A stretch of 19,654 bases of DNA from CAZPQM01 sp964588995. Its GTDB lineage: Bacteria; Pseudomonadota; Alphaproteobacteria; Rickettsiales; UBA8987. The stretch is taken from the NCBI GenBank assembly GCA_964588995.1, contig CAZPQM010000024.1:1-19654 (forward strand), in the 5' to 3' direction. The notes below the pieces were generated by a model. That model saw only the letters and a list, made by a program, of their open reading frames with translations. It searched no databases and was not told where the DNA came from. A program made the position numbers and the translations under genes. This document shows, in pieces, positions 7,201 to 14,532 of this stretch (positions are counted from its first letter, which is position 1; each line of letters starts with the position of its first letter).

Positions 7201-7288
7201 GTCATTCCCTGAATTGCGCAGCAATTCTAGGGGAATCTCTATATTAGCCAGTATGGATCGCCCTGGAATCAGAGATTCAGGCGATGAC
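7201..7288. repeat. Nested palindromic repeat element between tolR and tolA
   Basis: The outer arms GTCATTCCCTGAAT (7201-7214) and ATTCAGGCGATGAC (7275-7288) pair at 12 of 14 positions. Inside are a perfect hairpin GAATTGC-gca-GCAATTC (7211-7227), extendable by CCCT/AGGG, and a second perfect pair GAATCTCT (7233-7240) and AGAGATTC (7271-7278). The element fills nearly the whole 105-bp gap. It has the look of small non-autonomous palindromic elements dispersed in bacterial genomes (GTCATTCCC...ends). In mRNA it would fold directly before the tolA RBS. Confidence 0.75.
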
Positions 7289-7293
7289 CTATT

Positions 7294-7746
7294 TTAAGTA
7301 GGATCTGTCTCCAAACCCACCTTTACAAATCCCGCCTTGTGAAGATGGGCCAGTACGCGCATCACACTGCCATAATCCACAGCCTTATCACCACGGACGA
7401 AAATCCGGGTTTCTTTCTTGCGCGCTCCGGCAATAGCCTCCAGCTTCGGCACCAATTCCTCAAACTGTACCTGCGTCTTGTTCAAGTAAATTTCGCCGTC
7501 TGCCGTGACCGAGACTGCCAGTGGTTCCTCATCGGTCGGTAGGCTTTCTGCGCTTGTTTCCGGCAAATCGACCTGCACGCCTGAAGTCATCATCGGCGCC
7601 GCCACCATGAAGATGATCAGCAGCACGAGCATGACATCCACCATTGGTGTCACGTTGATTTCGCTCATCAGTGTGCGTTTATTGCGCGCCCGGCTGCCCG
7701 CGCGCCTTCTGCGTACTGCACCGCCCTGATTAACGCCCGCGCCCAT
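7294..7746 (-). CDS. tolR: Tol-Pal system protein TolR
   Basis: TolR works with TolQ as the proton-driven motor of the Tol-Pal system. The 150 aa show an N-terminal basic cytoplasmic part (RRRRAGSRARNKR), the EINVTPMVDVMLVLLIIFMV segment with the proton-carrying Asp at residue 37, one membrane helix (36-53), and a periplasmic ExbD/TolR domain ending in MRVLAHLHKAGFVKVGLET. Its ATG overlaps the tolQ TGA by one base (TGATG), so the two genes are translationally coupled. The ExbD alternative is less likely because the downstream gene and the operon layout are those of tol. Between its stop and tolA lies the palindromic element. Confidence 0.93.
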   Translation of the reverse strand: MGAGVNQGGAVRRRRAGSRARNKRTLMSEINVTPMVDVMLVLLIIFMVAAPMMTSGVQVDLPETSAESLPTDEEPLAVSVTADGEIYLNKTQVQFEELVPKLEAIAGARKKETRIFVRGDKAVDYGSVMRVLAHLHKAGFVKVGLETDPT

Positions 7747-8576
7747 CAGTTTTTATCCAGTTCGCGGTTGATCACCGCCGAAAACTCATCGATGAAATTA
7801 TCCAGCCGGTCCGAGAAATTCGCCACGTGCTGCGCAAATTTATTGTAGAAAATCACGGCCGGAATCGCGGCAAACAGGCCGATCGCGGTAGCGAACAATG
7901 CTTCCGCGATTCCCGGTGCAACCACGGCAAGGGTAGTGTTCTGGGTCGCTGCAATCGCCTGAAACGAGCGCATAATACCCCACACCGTGCCGAACAGACC
8001 GATAAACGGCGCGGCCGAGCCTACGGTTGCCAAAAAGCCGAGATGCTTCTCCAGCACGCCAATTTCGCGGTTGCGGGTTGAATCCATCGCCTGCAATACA
8101 CGGTCGCGGATGGACATTTTAAGCGAGGTTTGCTCCGGCTGTTCGTCAATATCCATCGAGAGCTGACGGGTATCGGTCTGCTTGTTGCGGCGCTTTTCCG
8201 CCATCCGCGCCTGCGCGTTTTTCCATTCATACATGCCGGCGACAAAGACCCGCGCAAGCGGAAAGCTCGCCCGGCCTTTATATTCGTCATAGCGTTGCTC
8301 CAGCGGACGACCCGACCAGATCACGTCCTCAAATTCGCGCATTTTTTTATCAATCGCACGGTAGCGGGAGAGCTTCTCAAAAATGATTTTCCAGCTCCAG
8401 ACAGATGCGGCGATCAACAACAAAATCACCAGCTTAACGACGATGTCCGCTTGCATAAACATGCCCCACATGCTGAGGTCATGCGCGACACTGGTTGCTA
8501 CATCAATCCCGTCGATCGCGGCGACGGCATCCGCCTCTACATTGCCACTTGGAACGGCCGTTTTTTGCGCTGCCAT
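7746..8576 (-). CDS. tolQ: Tol-Pal system protein TolQ
   Basis: TolQ is the inner-membrane channel/motor subunit that pairs with TolR and energises TolA. Three membrane helices are visible: about 44-62, 178-200 and 222-245. The conserved TolQ/ExbB core is GSAAPFIGLFGTVWGIM (186-202) and NTTLAVVAPGIAEALFATAIG (213-233). At 276 aa it is longer than the usual roughly 230; the extra length comes from an N-terminal extension of about 35 residues and a charged insertion around 125-152 (KRRNKQTDTRQ...) in the cytoplasmic loop. ATG 8576 has AGGGG 7 nt upstream. It is the first gene of the tolQRA operon, with its own promoter at 8639-8668. Confidence 0.94.
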   Translation of the reverse strand: MAAQKTAVPSGNVEADAVAAIDGIDVATSVAHDLSMWGMFMQADIVVKLVILLLIAASVWSWKIIFEKLSRYRAIDKKMREFEDVIWSGRPLEQRYDEYKGRASFPLARVFVAGMYEWKNAQARMAEKRRNKQTDTRQLSMDIDEQPEQTSLKMSIRDRVLQAMDSTRNREIGVLEKHLGFLATVGSAAPFIGLFGTVWGIMRSFQAIAATQNTTLAVVAPGIAEALFATAIGLFAAIPAVIFYNKFAQHVANFSDRLDNFIDEFSAVINRELDKN

Positions 8577-8638
8577 GCATTTACCCCTGAATGATTAGAT
8601 GTCTTACACGGCAGACCACCCCCACCTTAGCTAGCCGT

Positions 8639-8668
8639 ATAATATCTTTTTATCTACCAGCCTGTCAG
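8639..8668 (-). promoter_or_regulatory. Putative promoter of tolQRA
   Basis: On the minus strand there is CTGACA (8668-8663), an 18-nt spacer, then TATTAT (8644-8639). Each hexamer matches consensus at five of six bases. It would give a leader of about 55 nt before tolQ. I see no clear terminator between the 454-aa gene and this promoter, so some read-through is possible. Confidence 0.55.
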
Positions 8669-8707
8669 GCGTTCTTCAAGCGAATTGGGGACAATTTTTT
8701 GGATAGA

Positions 8708-10072
8708 TCAGCCAATCTGTGGGCCAGAGCGTTGCTGTGGCGCTAACTCATTCAACTCGTCCCAAGTAAGCCCAGAGGTTCCATCGGGCAGGTTAAGCGC
8801 ATACATAACATCTTTTGCTGCTTTGGCCTCCTCCGGGTTCATACCGGGGAGCATATTCGGCTGGCTGCTGTCCAGCTCAATCGAGCCACGACGATCATCA
8901 ATCGCGTTTAGTCTGTTATCAAGTGTGCGGTCCAGTCCTTTGAACGTATCTCGCGATAACTCAAGAATCGCTTTGTAAGTTGCATTATATAGCTCTAGTT
9001 TTTGAAGAGCGTCTGTATCGTTATTAGCATCATTATCCCATAATTGATCACTCGCGCTCTTATAGCCCTCGTGATATTTCTCACGAACGCTTTTTAGATA
9101 AGGCAGCCAATCCTCCATATTTACCGCAATGGCATTCACCGCTTCAAGCACGCGTTTTTCTTCTTCGCCTAAAGGAAAGCCTGCCTCTTCCAGGTCATTA
9201 AGCGCGTTTGCCGCCCCATCGAGGGTACCTTTAATCGTGCCATAGACCATATCTGCATTGATGTTATCCAGGCGAATTGCCTCTTTCCCGGCATACTCAG
9301 AATTCAAGAGCACTTCTTTGTACTCTCCCAGCATTTTAGTCAGCTCGCCGATCCGCGCGGTGAGCGATTCATATTGCGCTTTTTGTTGTTCTGTCAGATC
9401 CTTCTTTTCAAACGGTTTTGATTCTGGAGAGCCCGTATTATTGCCTTCGCGTTTAGGCTGGGCCAATTCAGGCAGCTCTTCAAACCAGTCTTTCACATCT
9501 TCCCAGCCTTTGCCTGCTGCATCTATCGCTTCCGCGAGGGCAAGCATGAAATTCCGCCCAACATCTCCGGGATGACGTATCACATGCATGTAAGGCGCCA
9601 GCATGCGCTCTTCGTAAAAACTCTTCTCTAACAGTGCCAATGCATCTTTTTTATCAGCATCACCTCCCGTCTTCTCACTTAGAAATGTTTCAAACTCCTT
9701 CAAGGCAACAACATTTTCAGCTTTATCAGCAGGTGAAAGGCCGTTCACCAGGTCTTCGAGCCGTTTCAGAACCTCTGGGTCTACCAGTGCTTTATTGATT
9801 TTGTATTGATTAAACTCTCCCGAGAAAAAATTGGAAATATCTTCAGCTGCTTTCTCCAAAATATTGCGAAACGGGCTCTTATCGAGCGAACCATCCGACC
9901 CACTCTGTTTGGCTAAATTAGCATTTATGGCATTTGCTATACCTTCAAAATATGATACATTAATGTCATCAGTCTTTTCTTTCTTATTATGCAGTGTATC
10001 CAATATACGCTGAATGCCAGCGGCAGTACTTCTATCAAAGGATATGAATATGTCAGGTGGAGGATTCGGCAC
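8708..10072 (-). CDS. Unrecognised 454-aa acidic helical protein
   Basis: This is a large, acidic, almost wholly helical protein with no cysteine, signal peptide or membrane segment. The N-terminus is proline-rich (MPNPPPDIF). A charged low-complexity linker (about 206-224, PKREGNNTGSPESKP) divides two helical halves; the second begins with a coiled-coil-like stretch (about 225-262, LTEQQKAQYESLTARIGEL). The C-terminus is NELAPQQRSGPQIG. I know of no family or catalytic motif. It starts at GTG 10072 with AGGAA 8 nt upstream. It has its own CtrA-type promoter (10112-10139), so it is probably transcribed apart from the isomerase gene behind it. Absence of Cys and a two-half helical build are common in exported or structural proteins, but that is only a hint. 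Confidence 0.8.
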   Translation of the reverse strand: MPNPPPDIFISFDRSTAAGIQRILDTLHNKKEKTDDINVSYFEGIANAINANLAKQSGSDGSLDKSPFRNILEKAAEDISNFFSGEFNQYKINKALVDPEVLKRLEDLVNGLSPADKAENVVALKEFETFLSEKTGGDADKKDALALLEKSFYEERMLAPYMHVIRHPGDVGRNFMLALAEAIDAAGKGWEDVKDWFEELPELAQPKREGNNTGSPESKPFEKKDLTEQQKAQYESLTARIGELTKMLGEYKEVLLNSEYAGKEAIRLDNINADMVYGTIKGTLDGAANALNDLEEAGFPLGEEEKRVLEAVNAIAVNMEDWLPYLKSVREKYHEGYKSASDQLWDNDANNDTDALQKLELYNATYKAILELSRDTFKGLDRTLDNRLNAIDDRRGSIELDSSQPNMLPGMNPEEAKAAKDVMYALNLPDGTSGLTWDELNELAPQQRSGPQIG

Positions 10073-10118
10073 GCGATCACTTCCTGCTTGTTAGGTTCGT
10101 CCTCACCAGCATAGCAGC

Positions 10119-10139
10119 TTTTGATTAATAAATCGTTAA
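10119..10139 (-). promoter_or_regulatory. CtrA-type box upstream of the 454-aa gene
   Basis: A perfect TTAA-N7-TTAA (10125-10139; on the minus strand TTAACGATTTATTAA) is followed by 11 nt ending in TGC and the -10 TATGCT (10113-10108). The layout is identical to the promoter at 2407. The predicted leader is about 28 nt and carries a normal RBS, so this message is not leaderless. Confidence 0.65.
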
Positions 10140-10160
10140 TCGGCTGAAAATTAGGGGGAC

Positions 10161-10502
10161 TTAATTTTTAATGTAGGTCGCCTTATCCATCTCATGGATT
10201 TCGACCGAGCGTTTGGGGATGCCGTTCACACGCTCCTCCAATACAGCAAACACCGAGTCGGCCAGCGCTTTCCTCTCCTGTTCCGGTCGGCCGGAGAGAA
10301 TCTTTAGATTTACATGCACAAAATCGGTATGCTTGCCAGATTCACCGTGGGCAATGCGTTCATAGGCCACATATCGTGTTTTAACCGCGTCCGGACTAAA
10401 CAGCCCGCTTGCGACCACTGCCTGATGCACATGCTGACGCACATCCGCGCCTTCAATCTGGCTTCGCGCCGTTTCAGTATATTCGATGATGATATGCGGC
10501 AT
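10161..10502 (-). CDS. 5-carboxymethyl-2-hydroxymuconate isomerase-like tautomerase
   Basis: This 113-aa protein starts MPHIIIEYTE; after Met removal, Pro-1 would be the catalytic base, as in the tautomerase superfamily. The order of VVASGLFSPDAVKTRYVAYERIAHG, FVHVNLKILSGRPEQERKALADSVFAVLEE and VEIHEMD follows 5-carboxymethyl-2-hydroxymuconate delta-isomerase (HpaF/HpcD) of homoprotocatechuate degradation. No other genes of that pathway are nearby, so the real substrate may differ. It has a strong RBS, GAGGAG 6 nt before the ATG. It lies between two CtrA-box promoters but has none of its own that I can see. The family call is good; the substrate is uncertain. Confidence 0.85.
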   Translation of the reverse strand: MPHIIIEYTETARSQIEGADVRQHVHQAVVASGLFSPDAVKTRYVAYERIAHGESGKHTDFVHVNLKILSGRPEQERKALADSVFAVLEERVNGIPKRSVEIHEMDKATYIKN

Positions 10503-10668
10503 ATCCGGCTCCTCTTGTTATGCTGTAACCTTTTAGCTGCTTCTTATAGAATTTGTTCATGTTATGCATTATGTTTTCACTATTATACTCTCCGCGTTGA
10601 TGACCGCCTGGCTTTCGTCCACCTCGTTCCTGTAAATTGTTGCTTACTGGCTAACTATTTCAGCCCCT

Positions 10669-10700
10669 TTAACACTTTGTTAAGGCTTTTGTGGTAAGGT
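10669..10700 (+). promoter_or_regulatory. CtrA-type box and putative -10 of the NlpC/P60-like gene
   Basis: A perfect TTAA-N7-TTAA (10669-10683, TTAACACTTTGTTAA, also a TTAACA/TGTTAA palindrome) is followed by 11 nt ending in TGG and then TAAGGT (10695-10700), a weak -10. Box and ATG are separated by 24 nt, exactly as at 2407-2446. The AAGG inside this hexamer lies 8 nt before the ATG and could instead be the RBS of a longer message. Confidence 0.55.
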
Positions 10701-10707
10701 AGAAAGT

Positions 10708-11709
10708 ATGAACAAACTGATTATTGACGAAGAAATTAAGCGACTTACGGATAAGGCAATCAAGGCCGGAGTTGGCTATGACTGGGGCTCTAAAGACTCC
10801 TCTACGGGCGGGATAGATTGCTCGGGGTGGACTTGCGAAGTTATGAGTTCTGCGCTTAAACTTGCTAATAAAAATGCTGGGGAAACTATTTTCGATAGTA
10901 ACGCGTTAGCAGTGTTTGAAAATCCTGAATATCGTGGGTCAGGTACCATAATAGACATGATCGAAGAGCGGTCGGGTGTGGATCCCATATCGGATCGTAA
11001 TGAAATTCTTGAAAAAGCAGGCTCAGGTTGGATAATTGGGCTGGATGCCAGCGCAACAGATAATTACAAGTATGGCATTGATCATGTCATTTCACTATAC
11101 GAAGTAATAGAAACGGATGAGCAAGGTAATCAGACAAACGTTGTTTATGTATCAGGTAGCGATGGAGGGGTCGGTGTGCATGGTGGCCAGACCTTGGAGG
11201 CATATTTAGCAGACCATCCTAATGCTGATTTGTATGCCGTAAATGTGTTTGATATGGCAGAAAAGGAATACCGCAGTAAAAAAGCGATTGAAAAGGCCTT
11301 AGCGCGAGAATCGCATGATTCTGCAACGGCTGCCCCCAGCAAGGCCGCACCTGAGGATGATGCAGTTAAGGGATCAGGGAACGAGGACGGAGACCCCGCC
11401 GCTGTCGCCGACAAAACCCTGCAGGAAAGCGAGATGCAGGCTGCAGAACCAGCCGGCTTGTTTGACGCACTTTTACTCGCGGTAGCTGCCGCTGTCGCCG
11501 CCATGATGGCCACGCAAAGTAGTGGTGATAAGCCATTGACTACGGAGCAGAATATTGCTGCGGAATTGGAAAGCATTGAGCAGGGATATACTTTAAACGT
11601 GCCCGAGACCGTCCCAGAGACGCTTCCGGCATCTTCACCACAAGCGGATGACATCACGCCACAGCCGTTGAATGGTCCACGTCCGGATGGCTCCCGCTCT
11701 ACCGGTTAG
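10708..11709 (+). CDS. NlpC/P60-like cysteine hydrolase with C-terminal hydrophobic segment
   Basis: The N-terminal domain (about 1-180) shows the papain-like NlpC/P60 pattern: YDWGSKDSSTGGIDCSGW with the probable nucleophile C38, then YGIDHVISLYEV with the probable general base H126, and a possible third polar residue near H158 (VGVHGG). Such enzymes cleave peptide bonds of peptidoglycan stem peptides, or related amides. The linker (200-250) is acidic and Ala/Ser-rich. A hydrophobic helix follows (251-268, LFDALLLAVAAAVAAMMA), then a Pro/Thr-rich tail. There is no N-terminal signal peptide, so export would need another route such as a holin-like or dedicated secretion pathway, or C-terminal anchoring. 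The 3' end overlaps der by 11 bp, convergently. Family membership is probable; the target is unknown. Confidence 0.75.
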   Translation: MNKLIIDEEIKRLTDKAIKAGVGYDWGSKDSSTGGIDCSGWTCEVMSSALKLANKNAGETIFDSNALAVFENPEYRGSGTIIDMIEERSGVDPISDRNEILEKAGSGWIIGLDASATDNYKYGIDHVISLYEVIETDEQGNQTNVVYVSGSDGGVGVHGGQTLEAYLADHPNADLYAVNVFDMAEKEYRSKKAIEKALARESHDSATAAPSKAAPEDDAVKGSGNEDGDPAAVADKTLQESEMQAAEPAGLFDALLLAVAAAVAAMMATQSSGDKPLTTEQNIAAELESIEQGYTLNVPETVPETLPASSPQADDITPQPLNGPRPDGSRSTG

Positions 11710-13069
11710 TGCGCTTCTTTTTCCCCTCATAAGGATTGTTTTGTTTCCGAATAAGCATGCGTACAGGAACCCCTTGAAAATCAAAGAACTCTCTTAAGTC
11801 ATTTATGAGGTATCGTATATAGCTATCGGGCAGGTCCTTCACCCGGCTGGTCGTAAACACCGCAAAGGTTGGCGGTCTCGTTTTGACCTGCGTCACGTAT
11901 TTAAGGCGGATGCGCTGCCCCTGCGCCAGTGGCGGCATATGTTTGGTGGTAGCGCGCTCCAGCCAGCGATTGAGTTTGCCTGTTGAAATGCGGGCATTCC
12001 AAAGTTGATAAATACGCAGCACTTCTTGCCTTAGCGGCTTCAGCCCTTTTTGTTTCAGAGCCGAAACAGTCACCAGCGGAACAGCCTTTGCCTGTGACAG
12101 CTGCACTTCCAGCCGGTAGTCGATCTCCTCCAAGGTGCGGGTTTTCTCCTTGACCTGATCCCATTTATTCACCGCAATGACGAGCGCCCGCCCTTCTTCC
12201 AATACATGGCTCGCAATTTGCAACTCGACCTTTTCCAGCGGCGCCGTACCATCGACCAGCAGAATCACCACATTCGCATATTGAATTGCCCGGAAACTGT
12301 CATCGACAGCGAGCTTCTCCACCTTATCCTTCGTGCGCTTGCTTTGCTTGCGAAGCCCCGCCGTATCCACCAGCTTGACCGGATGGCCGTCAAACGCCGC
12401 ATCGACTGCCACCGCATCGCGCGTCGTGCCGGCCACATCGCTCACAATGGCGCGCTCCTCACCAATGAGCGCATTAAACAACGTGCTTTTCCCGGCATTC
12501 GGACGGCCCACAATGGCAAGCTGCAGCCCCTTTTCCTCCGAGGTGGCATCATAGGTTTCGGAACCGATATGATGCTTTTCCTGCAATGATTTTAGCGCGT
12601 TTTCCAGCTCGTCCATACCGAAACCCTGCTCCGCAGAAACCATGAGCGGCTCACCGAAACCAAGGCGAATCGCCTCATGAACGCTCATGTCCGCCTTCTT
12701 GCCTTCGCATTTATTGGCCAGCAGCAGCGTAGGCTTACCCTGACGGCGGATGGACTTAGCAAATTCTTCATCGACCGGCAACAGCCCCTCACGCCCGTCG
12801 ATCAGGAACAATACGACATCCGCCATTTCAATCGCGGCCTGGGTCGATTGCATCATCGCCTCCTGCAGACTGCCGGTTTCCGCTTTTTCCAAACCTGCCG
12901 TGTCCAGTAGCGTGAAAGAAAGCTCGCCCAGCTCGACCGCACCCTCGCGGCGGTCACGGGTCAAACCGGGGGTCGGATCAACGAGCGCATAATGCTTACC
13001 CGTCAGCCTGTTAAACAGCGTGCTCTTCCCCACATTCGGGCGGCCAACCAGTGCTATAGTAAAACTCAT
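11699..13069 (-). CDS. der: Ribosome biogenesis GTPase Der (EngA)
   Basis: Der is an essential GTPase with two tandem G domains that matures the 50S subunit. The 456 residues contain G1 GRPNVGKST (9-17) with DTAGL (56-60) and NKCE (119-122) in domain 1, and GRPNAGKST (188-196), DTAGL and NKWD in domain 2. A C-terminal KH-like domain (about 360-456) includes PPTFAVFTTS and IRYLINDLREFF. NKCE in place of NKxD in the first G4 is common in alphaproteobacterial Der. The tail is basic (KKKRTNR), suiting RNA binding. It is convergent with the NlpC/P60-like gene. The prepilin gene stands just upstream on the same strand (20 bp), so co-transcription is possible. The identity is secure. Confidence 0.96.
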   Translation of the reverse strand: MSFTIALVGRPNVGKSTLFNRLTGKHYALVDPTPGLTRDRREGAVELGELSFTLLDTAGLEKAETGSLQEAMMQSTQAAIEMADVVLFLIDGREGLLPVDEEFAKSIRRQGKPTLLLANKCEGKKADMSVHEAIRLGFGEPLMVSAEQGFGMDELENALKSLQEKHHIGSETYDATSEEKGLQLAIVGRPNAGKSTLFNALIGEERAIVSDVAGTTRDAVAVDAAFDGHPVKLVDTAGLRKQSKRTKDKVEKLAVDDSFRAIQYANVVILLVDGTAPLEKVELQIASHVLEEGRALVIAVNKWDQVKEKTRTLEEIDYRLEVQLSQAKAVPLVTVSALKQKGLKPLRQEVLRIYQLWNARISTGKLNRWLERATTKHMPPLAQGQRIRLKYVTQVKTRPPTFAVFTTSRVKDLPDSYIRYLINDLREFFDFQGVPVRMLIRKQNNPYEGKKKRTNR

Positions 13070-13088
13070 AACGCGCGTTCCTAGCGGA

Positions 13089-13796
13089 TTAGCGCGACAA
13101 TAGCAACAAATGCAATAAGCACTCAGCCGGCGCAGGCAGAAACAGCTCGATCGTATCCGTAGATTCTGTCAAGCAGTCGGAACCATCGGGGCCATCGACC
13201 AGCAATTTACCCTCAGTGGTCGTGCCATCATCAATTTTACTATCGATAAATACTGCTTCATCCGGCGTAAGAATCCCGTCTTTCAGTAGCGGCTCACCAC
13301 TTTCCCTGCCAAAATGGAGCATATTCCCCGATTGACCATGAATAGGCTCAGCCGGTTTATATACCCGGAATCCCGCATGATCGACCGCCACACCCGGTAT
13401 AGGCACACGCAGCGGCCTGTTATTTTTAACGATTGGCTCCAGCTCTGATTCGTCAATAACCTCAGCACGCTGCAAATGCAGCCACGCCAGCAGCGATTCA
13501 CGCTCCGGGTCGATGTCGCTATCCCCATTGCCCTTACCAAGCGATTTCAAAAAATCCGGATTCTCCCGATTAAAATCGCCCGGAAGCGCCTGATATTTTA
13601 CGTCAAAAACCGTTATAGCCGCTTCGATCTGGTCAAGTTCGCGAATGAGTGATTGCATCCGCGCGACTTCATCTACATGGCGTAGGCTATAAAATACCAT
13701 CACGATAACGGCAATAACTATGATGGCAACGACAACTTCAAAAAGCGTAAAGCCTGATAAAGCATCGTGGTTTAGCCGATTAGGCTTTTTGCCCAT
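13089..13796 (-). CDS. Type IV prepilin-like / pseudopilin protein
   Basis: The protein has a prepilin leader and cleavage site: MGKKPNRLNHDALSG then FTLFEVVVAIIVIAVIVM, with Gly at -1, Phe at +1 and the conserved Glu at +5, followed by the hydrophobic N-terminal helix. The rest contains FDVKYQALPGDFNRE and GNGDSDID, motifs seen in a family of alphaproteobacterial prepilin-like proteins. It would be processed by PilD and sit in the inner membrane or a thin pseudopilus. I use ATG 13796 (235 aa), which gives a normal 15-residue leader; an ATG at 13865 would give an unusual 38-residue leader. The gene overlaps the upstream membrane PAS-like gene by 17 bp. No pilus assembly ATPase is nearby. The family is clear; which machine it joins is not. 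Confidence 0.8.
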   Translation of the reverse strand: MGKKPNRLNHDALSGFTLFEVVVAIIVIAVIVMVFYSLRHVDEVARMQSLIRELDQIEAAITVFDVKYQALPGDFNRENPDFLKSLGKGNGDSDIDPERESLLAWLHLQRAEVIDESELEPIVKNNRPLRVPIPGVAVDHAGFRVYKPAEPIHGQSGNMLHFGRESGEPLLKDGILTPDEAVFIDSKIDDGTTTEGKLLVDGPDGSDCLTESTDTIELFLPAPAECLLHLLLLSR

Positions 13797-14436
13797 ATAA
13801 AACGCTAAGCCCTTCCAAGTCATAAAGCGGGCAAACGTTAAGCGTGTAGGCGTGTTGCTCTCCATCCTGTTTCACCCGGATCTTGGTTGAGTAATGCTTT
13901 CCATGCTCAATCGCTTCAGTTACCGCCCTTTGTTTCGTATCACTCAGTTCTGCTGCTGTAAACAAGGCATCTAGGCTATTATTGCCAGTCGTAAATAAAT
14001 CCATAAATTGCCCGTCCATATGAAGTTGTTTTTTATCCTTGCTAACAATAAGCACAAACTCGCTAGCAGCTGTCAGCCCACGAGAGACAATCATCGTATG
14101 AAATTCCGTATACGTAATAATTTCCGAAAGCCGCTTAATAAGCTCATAGGTGTAAGAGGCCGTGCCAGCGGCTAGCAATGCGATCACAATCAACGTACCG
14201 ACCACTTCCAATGTTGGCACGGGCATATCGGGCGGTAATGTAAGCAACTGTGTAATCAGCATTAAGGACAAGGCGACCACTGCTAGCAACACCAGAAACA
14301 ACAAAAGCCGAATCCGTTTCGGCGGAACGGTATGGTACCGTTTACGAAACTCACCCTGTTTCATCGTCGCTTTAATGAGCTTTATAATGTCCTTGCGTTC
14401 GACAAAGCGACGGAATTCATGCGTATTGCGCGGCAT
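13780..14436 (-). CDS. Membrane protein with a C-terminal PAS-like domain
   Basis: This 218-aa protein has a basic cytoplasmic N-terminus (1-41) and two membrane helices (about 42-66 and 76-97). A linker helix leads to a C-terminal region (about 120-207) with the order EFVLIVSKDKKQLHMDGQFMDLF ... VTEAIEHGKHYSTKIRVKQDG...YTLNVCPLYD, typical of a PAS fold. No kinase, GGDEF or other output domain follows, so it could sense a signal and act through a partner. It has a good RBS (AGAGGA 8 nt before ATG 14436). Its 3' end overlaps the prepilin gene, so the two are co-translated. It is divergent from yebC. The PAS call is inference from pattern; the membrane layout is clear. Confidence 0.65.
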   Translation of the reverse strand: MPRNTHEFRRFVERKDIIKLIKATMKQGEFRKRYHTVPPKRIRLLLFLVLLAVVALSLMLITQLLTLPPDMPVPTLEVVGTLIVIALLAAGTASYTYELIKRLSEIITYTEFHTMIVSRGLTAASEFVLIVSKDKKQLHMDGQFMDLFTTGNNSLDALFTAAELSDTKQRAVTEAIEHGKHYSTKIRVKQDGEQHAYTLNVCPLYDLEGLSVLYGQKA

Positions 14437-14532
14437 AATTCTAGTCCTCTAACCATCCTGAACCACCTTTAAGTGTACGGTGTATGATCGGAAAATACAG
14501 CGTAAAGCGGCGCTTATACTGTGAAAAGAAGC

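Noticed and set aside
10564..10635. 23-codon hydrophobic frame between the isomerase and the NlpC/P60-like gene
   Set aside because: No RBS and very short; it is probably chance in an AT-rich gap.
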